Origin: Paenibacillus lentus
GTDB lineage: Bacteria; Bacillota; Bacilli; Paenibacillales; Paenibacillaceae
Reading direction: 5' to 3'
DNA length: 64,000 nt
NCBI RefSeq assembly: GCF_003931855.1
Contig: NZ_CP034248.1
Location: 1 to 64,000 of the forward strand
Shown here piece by piece: positions 60,269 to 64,000 of this stretch; the stretch's first letter is position 1, and the number at the start of each line of letters is the position of its first letter. Under the pieces are notes generated by a model. The model saw only the letters and a list, made by a program, of their open reading frames with translations. It was not told where the DNA came from and did not search any database. The position numbers and the translations under genes are program-made.

Positions 60269-60856
60269 TTATAAGCCGCGAATTTTCGATATAGGCCAAA
60301 ATACAAACTCTGCACGCCCAACAATATCCTTCTTCTTCACACTCCCAAAACTACGGCTATCCCTACTGCGGCCATAATGACGGTTGTCGCCCATAACGAA
60401 AAACTCATCATTCCCTAGACGAATCTCTGCAAAGTCCCCATCCTGGATTTGCACATCGGTATAGGGCTCGTTCAGGATTTGTCCATTCACATACAAGACA
60501 CCATCCCGAACCTCTACCGTATCACCAGGCGTAGCAACGACCCGTTTCACGAGGTAATGCTTCTTATCAGGGCCTGCGCTAGGATCTTTAAGCACTACGA
60601 TTTCCCCACTGCTGGGCGATGCGAAATAAAAAACGATTTTATTCACAAAAAGACGCTCCCGCTCTTCCAGCGTTGGCTGCATCGATTCACCCTTTACCAT
60701 GGATAAGTTAAACACAAACATATTGAGAAGCAGCATGATAATAAATGCGATCCCGGCCGTCTTGCAGAAATCCCACAGCTCACGAACCCATTTATTATGG
60801 ATAAAGTGCCGCTCCGCCTGCTCGGCAGTATGTTTCTCAGCTTCCAAGTTCTCCAT
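60269..60856 (-). CDS. lepB: Type I signal peptidase
   Basis: A 195-residue membrane peptidase of the SipS type that removes signal peptides on the outer side. Membrane segment at about 33-55. The catalytic Ser is in VKGESMQPTLEE near 58 and Lys in YLVKRVVATPGDTVEVRDG near 98. GDNRHYGRSRDSRSFGSVKKKDIVGRAEFVFWP at the C-terminus is the box E region. Length is typical. The rnhA gene lies downstream on the same strand. Confidence 0.96.
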   Translation of the reverse strand: MENLEAEKHTAEQAERHFIHNKWVRELWDFCKTAGIAFIIMLLLNMFVFNLSMVKGESMQPTLEERERLFVNKIVFYFASPSSGEIVVLKDPSAGPDKKHYLVKRVVATPGDTVEVRDGVLYVNGQILNEPYTDVQIQDGDFAEIRLGNDEFFVMGDNRHYGRSRDSRSFGSVKKKDIVGRAEFVFWPISKIRGL

Positions 60857-61007
60857 TCTGTCTACCTCATTTCACCTGCGAACATTCTGGTCATTCCAAT
60901 TCTGACGTTCTGATGGAACGATTGGCTCCAAGCCGCACCTCTTCTATAGCTTAACTCAGTAATAATACTTGCGGGTGCTTCGCATAACAATGCACATAAT
61001 AATAGAA

Positions 61008-61050
61008 AAGCATATCTATCGTCCAATTGCAACGGACGGAAGATATGCTT
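61008..61050 (-). terminator. Terminator of the GNAT gene
   Basis: AAGCATATCT/AGATATGCTT and CGTCC/GGACG pair with two small mismatches. On the minus strand TTTTCTATTATT follows. The 258-bp gap around it, between the GNAT gene and lepB, holds no other feature I can support. Confidence 0.88.
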
Positions 61051-61114
61051 CTTTCACCGAGATCATTATCCAATTTATCCGCTATGCGGCATTGGTTTTA
61101 TTTATATAATAGAC

Positions 61115-61546
61115 TTACAGCGAACGGGCTGTTGCGATACCCAAGCTCTGAACAGCCTCCAAAAACCTACTTGCTCCGTATCCCATCGCTTCGTAGAGCG
61201 GCATATGGGCCTTGTTATGCTCATCGCCAGCTACTACAATCCTGCGGATGTTGCGCTGCTGGAACCTTTGTTCCATCGCGTTAACCAGTTTTTTGCCATA
61301 CCCTTGACGACGGTATTCAGGATGAACTGCAGTTCGATAAATACAGCCAAGATTCTGATCGATCGTTCCGATCAACACCCCAACGACTTCCTCATCAGCT
61401 TCTGCAATCATAATCAGCTCCGAATCCCAAGACAATTGTCTAGCGAAAGCCCGCTTAGTATCTTCGTAGCATTGTTCTGATAGAGCCACTTGCAAAAGCT
61501 CCATCACTTGATTGGCATCACTCAACTGGAAGGAACGAATACGCAT
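61115..61546 (-). CDS. GNAT acetyltransferase
   Basis: A 143-residue N-acetyltransferase with the acetyl-CoA-binding motif A (AVHPEYRRQGYGKKLVNAMEQRF near 72) and the GNAT strand pattern EEVVGVLIGTIDQNLGCIYRTAV. The final EAMGYGASRFLEAVQSLG is typical. It acts alone here, and the substrate cannot be inferred. The start MRIRSFQLSDANQVMELL is normal for the family. Confidence 0.92.
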   Translation of the reverse strand: MRIRSFQLSDANQVMELLQVALSEQCYEDTKRAFARQLSWDSELIMIAEADEEVVGVLIGTIDQNLGCIYRTAVHPEYRRQGYGKKLVNAMEQRFQQRNIRRIVVAGDEHNKAHMPLYEAMGYGASRFLEAVQSLGIATARSL

Positions 61547-61724
61547 GCTATGATCTCCCTTTTCCTTAGCTTGATAGATTCATGTAAAACACACGGTCCA
61601 TTTTAACATCCAACGAATAATTAAATCTAGACAAAAATCGAGGAAAAACTCCCTACTTGTCCATTAAACCATAATAATCAAGGAAATACACCATTTTTCT
61701 TCTGAAAGCGCTTTATATTAAGCG

Positions 61725-61964
61725 TTTACATTATTTTTTGATAGAATTTATTCTATTAATGGAAATGTAAGTGCATAATTCGAAGTGTTCTACCAAGGTT
61801 TGGATTTGTTATCGCGAGGTTAATAGCGAATCTATTGTTTCCATTTGATTAAAAATTTAAAAAGCGAATTAACAACGGGGGATAAAACTTTACATGGTGA
61901 AAAAGGGCCTGTTACACATTATAGCATACCCTAAGGTCATCACAGAGCTTCCTGAGCCCTTTTT
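61725..61964 (+). ncRNA. Candidate small RNA or leader transcript
   Basis: A promoter-like pair (61725-61754) would start a transcript near 61761. The stem AAAAAGGGC/GCCCTTTTT with TTTTTCCTTC at its end (61964) could stop it, giving about 200 nucleotides. No ORF with a ribosome binding site is present in it. This is an inference from elements, not from homology. Confidence 0.3.
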
Positions 61965-61989
61965 CCTTCGATTGAAAAAGCCGTCTTCG

Positions 61990-62011
61990 GGTAATCTTAA
62001 CATAGATTACC
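61990..62011 (+). promoter_or_regulatory. Leader hairpin before the small gene at 62030
   Basis: GGTAATCT and AGATTACC form a perfect 8-bp stem with a 6-base loop. It ends a few bases before the AAAGGAGGGG ribosome binding site, so it could influence translation start. Confidence 0.55.
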
Positions 62012-62029
62012 TAGAAAGGAGGGGTTACC

Positions 62030-62245
62030 TTGACCGACGACACGTCTAAGCCATTCACAAATGACCCACAGGAGCTATTGTCGTCCAAGCACGAGGTGGA
62101 AAAGCAAAAGGCTCAGTTTAGCAGCTTCGTTCGCAGCGTCAGCGGAGATGCAACAGCGGAGAAGGGGCAAGTCGTTGAACCGCAGCACCGGGAGACCGAT
62201 CAGCAGAACAACATGAAGGACGTAGAGAACCGGATGCTTGAATAG
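62030..62245 (+). CDS. Small hypothetical polar protein (71 aa)
   Basis: A short polar protein without membrane segment (TDDTSKPFTNDPQELLSSKHEVEKQK and following) that I do not recognise. A TTG at 62030 follows AAAGGAGGGG at five bases, a strong site, which makes it likely to be translated. The Gln/Glu-rich end suggests an unstructured or helical protein. A clear terminator follows at 62321. Confidence 0.6.
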   Translation: MTDDTSKPFTNDPQELLSSKHEVEKQKAQFSSFVRSVSGDATAEKGQVVEPQHRETDQQNNMKDVENRMLE

Positions 62246-62320
62246 ACAAGAAGCGACACATTCCCACGAAATCCAGCAGCCGAAATTGACCTAGCTCTGT
62301 ACCATGAAAATTCAACATGA

Positions 62321-62354
62321 AAAAGCAGACCAAGAACAATTCTGGTCTGCTTTT
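62321..62354. terminator. Bidirectional terminator between the small gene and mutY
   Basis: AAAAGCAGACCA and TGGTCTGCTTTT form a 12-bp stem with a 10-base loop and T-runs on both strands. It ends the small plus gene and mutY. Confidence 0.93.
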
Positions 62355-62358
62355 ATTG

Positions 62359-63549
62359 TTATTCCACTTTCTGTTCAGCAAAATATTGCGATAGTATTTT
62401 TAAGAAAACATTAGGGAAGGCCAAGTCATTCATATCCTCAGCCGTAATCCAGCGATATTCCTCCGCCGCCTGCTCGCCTTCATTATATGCTTCCCGTGCC
62501 TCGGCAACCGCCATCTCCGCAAAGCCCGCCAATGCGCTCAGAGCCGCTGCTTCCTGGAATCGAAAGACACGCAGATACCAATGTATATGGCTGAAAATAT
62601 GCTCAGCGGCCATGAACGGTCCCGCCGCCTGCACATAGGTGCCTACCTCGGCCAACGCTCCCGCCAGACGGTTCATCGCCGAACCGTCCGCAACCCCGGC
62701 GCCTTCGCCAGGCTTGTCCGCCGCCGGAACATGGGGCAGCTCCCACATCCGTGCTAGCAGCCCCGTGTCCGGCCTCCGGCGCACGAGCACGCGCCCCGCC
62801 CGCTCTCCTTCGCCCTCTACAAGGGCGACGAGCCGATACTCGGGCCGCGGCGGCTTCGCCTTGCTCTTCACCGGCAGGCGAAGCTCGGCGCCCTCCAGGC
62901 GCGCCGAGCAATGCGCCATGACCGGGCAGGTCAGGCATTGGGGAGCTTTGGGGGTGCACACCAGTGCCCCCAGCTCCATTAGAGCCTGATTGAAGTCTGC
63001 TGCCCGGCCTGCCGGGATCAACGAACCCGCGAGCCTCTCCATCAGCGCGCGCGTTCCCGTCTTCATAATATCTTCCTCTATGAAGAAATAGCGAGACAGA
63101 ACGCGCATCACATTGCCGTCTACAGCCGGCTCCGGCTGATTAAAGGCAATGCTGAGAATCGCTCCCGTCGTATAAGGTCCAACTCCCTTCAGCGCAGATA
63201 CCGATGCCTTGTCATTCGGCACTTTCCCGCCATGCCGCTCCATCACTTGGCGCGCGGCGGCCTGCAAGTTCCGAGCACGGGAATAATAGCCAAGCCCCTC
63301 CCAGCATTTCAATACATCCTCTTCCGGCGCTTCCGCCAGACTTGAAATCGTTGGAAAGCGTTCAATAAACCGGTGAAAATACGGAATTACCGTATCCACG
63401 CGAGTCTGCTGCAGCATAATTTCCGATATCCAAATATAGTAAGGATCACGATGCCTGCGCCATGGCAAGTCTCGTTTTGACCGCTCGTACCAGGATAGCA
63501 GCTCTGTACTGAAATACTCCCTGCTTTCCTTACTCCATTTCTCTTCCAT
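62359..63549 (-). CDS. mutY: A/G-specific adenine glycosylase
   Basis: A 396-residue base-excision enzyme removing adenine opposite 8-oxoguanine. It has DLPWRRHRDPYYIWISEIMLQQTRVDTV near 31, the helix-hairpin-helix LKGVGPYTTGAILSIAFNQPEPAVDGNV near 120 (catalytic Asp in VDGNVMR), and the [4Fe-4S] Cys set CTPKAPQCLTCPVMAHC near 200. A NUDIX-like C-terminal domain follows. The middle-to-C-terminal part is markedly GC-rich. GGGGAGAG precedes the ATG at 63549. The acpS gene lies just upstream on the same strand. Confidence 0.96.
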   Translation of the reverse strand: MEEKWSKESREYFSTELLSWYERSKRDLPWRRHRDPYYIWISEIMLQQTRVDTVIPYFHRFIERFPTISSLAEAPEEDVLKCWEGLGYYSRARNLQAAARQVMERHGGKVPNDKASVSALKGVGPYTTGAILSIAFNQPEPAVDGNVMRVLSRYFFIEEDIMKTGTRALMERLAGSLIPAGRAADFNQALMELGALVCTPKAPQCLTCPVMAHCSARLEGAELRLPVKSKAKPPRPEYRLVALVEGEGERAGRVLVRRRPDTGLLARMWELPHVPAADKPGEGAGVADGSAMNRLAGALAEVGTYVQAAGPFMAAEHIFSHIHWYLRVFRFQEAAALSALAGFAEMAVAEAREAYNEGEQAAEEYRWITAEDMNDLAFPNVFLKILSQYFAEQKVE

Positions 63550-63568
63550 GACCCGATTGCTCTCCCCT

Positions 63569-63973
63569 TTACTCCACACTCTCTACCTTTTCCACGATGA
63601 CGAACGCAGAAGCAAGCTGTCGCTCGTGCGTAATGCTGAGATGCACGGTGTAGCCTGTCGATCCAGCACCCAAATCCAGACGCTCCCATGCTTCCGGTTT
63701 CAGAATAACATGAGGCTTTCCCGATTGATCCGGCAAAATCGACATATCCTGGAAGCCAAGCTTCTTCCCGATGCCACAGCCAAACGCCTTGCTGACCGCC
63801 TCCTTTGCCGCAAAACGCCCGGCCAGAAATTCTGCAGGACGCGTCTTGCTGCCCGGCAGCTCGCGCTCAGCTGGTGTCAGCACACGCTTCATCAACCTGT
63901 CCCCGGAAGCTCCGTTTACCATTTTCCGCATCCGTTCTATTTCAACCACATCATGCCCAATACCATATATCAA
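63569..63973 (-). CDS. acpS: Holo-[acyl-carrier-protein] synthase
   Basis: A 134-residue enzyme that transfers phosphopantetheine from CoA to ACP. The opening IYGIGHDVVEIERM holds the Mg-binding Asp, FLAGRFAAKEAVSKAFG near 50 the second metal and CoA site, and VHLSITHERQLASAFVIVE near 110 the C-terminal block. A TTG at 63973 with AAGGAAG eight bases upstream gives the best family start. GTG or ATG codons just before it are less well spaced. It probably forms an operon with mutY. Confidence 0.93.
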   Translation of the reverse strand: MIYGIGHDVVEIERMRKMVNGASGDRLMKRVLTPAERELPGSKTRPAEFLAGRFAAKEAVSKAFGCGIGKKLGFQDMSILPDQSGKPHVILKPEAWERLDLGAGSTGYTVHLSITHERQLASAFVIVEKVESVE

Positions 63974-64000
63974 CAACATCACTTCCTTAAGGAGGGCTGT

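Larger units (their letters stand above)
61547..62029. other. 480-bp AT-rich intergenic region with regulatory elements
   Basis: No gene is visible. On the plus strand I see a cre-like sequence (61703-61716), a promoter-like pair TTTACA at 61725 and TATTCT at 61749 with an 18-base spacer, and a palindrome ATAGAAT-TT-ATTCTAT (61741-61756) over the -10 region. A stem with T-run (61900-61964) and a short hairpin (61990-62011) follow. Together they could be a small RNA or the leader of the small gene at 62030. Confidence 0.6.

Noticed and set aside
62603..62989. GC-rich ORFs on both strands inside mutY
   Set aside because: High GC removes stop codons in all frames. Only the mutY frame shows conserved motifs.

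Overview
The window joins two very different pieces of DNA. Positions 1 to about 25,788 are the larger part of a temperate tailed-phage genome (a prophage) that is AT-rich, densely packed and almost entirely on the minus strand. Positions 25,789 to 64,000 are core chromosome of noticeably higher GC. The host genes (guaA, ddl, fabI, folE, acnA, queG, acpS, lepB, the gsaB-type hemL next to a Bcp peroxiredoxin, YneF) and the secreted enzymes carrying copper-amine-oxidase-like domains point to a Firmicute of the Paenibacillus type. That placement is an inference from gene content and protein style, not from a database search.

Prophage layout. Read from the right, the integrase (24,621-25,706, plus) ends 82 bp from the 3' end of guaA, a known integration target. 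A PH-like small protein and a CI/LexA-type repressor follow on the plus strand. Five matching 20-bp operators separate the repressor from a divergent Cro-like gene. The minus-strand early region (22.8 to 10.4 kb) encodes HTH and excisionase-like proteins, a SprT-like protein, an SNF2 helicase, a homing endonuclease, a VRR-NUC nuclease, a RecB-like nuclease fused to a P-loop ATPase, a DUF669 protein, a family B DNA polymerase, a D5-type primase-helicase and nucleotide-metabolism enzymes. A sigma-like late regulator then precedes the terminase, portal, MuF-type minor head protein, scaffold, capsid and head-tail connector genes. Tail, lysis and the distal attachment site lie outside the window. 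Two arrays of the heptamer GGTTCAA and its complement sit at the two borders of the early region.

Host layout. guaA is followed upstream by a MoxR / DUF58 / transglutaminase membrane operon, a polysaccharide deacetylase, bcp, an LCP cell-wall ligase and gsaB-type hemL. Next come an SGNH hydrolase, an inositol-phosphatase family gene, fabI, uvsE-DUF2584, ddl, an amidase-domain protein and acnA. After these are a GntR/DUF1648 pair, an IclR regulator, an alpha/beta hydrolase, a DUF2935-superoxide dismutase fusion, a DUF418 membrane protein and a two-component system. The right end holds folE, yneF, an HD-GYP/ogt/queG cluster, rnhA, lepB, a GNAT enzyme, a 480-bp intergenic region with a candidate small RNA, mutY and acpS.

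The points I consider most worth following are: the MuF-zincin fusion with a small acidic gene behind it; the paired heptamer arrays; the nuclease-ATPase fusion; the five-operator immunity region; a 17-bp palindrome shared by the acnA leader and the IclR-gene upstream region; and the candidate small RNA near 61.8 kb.
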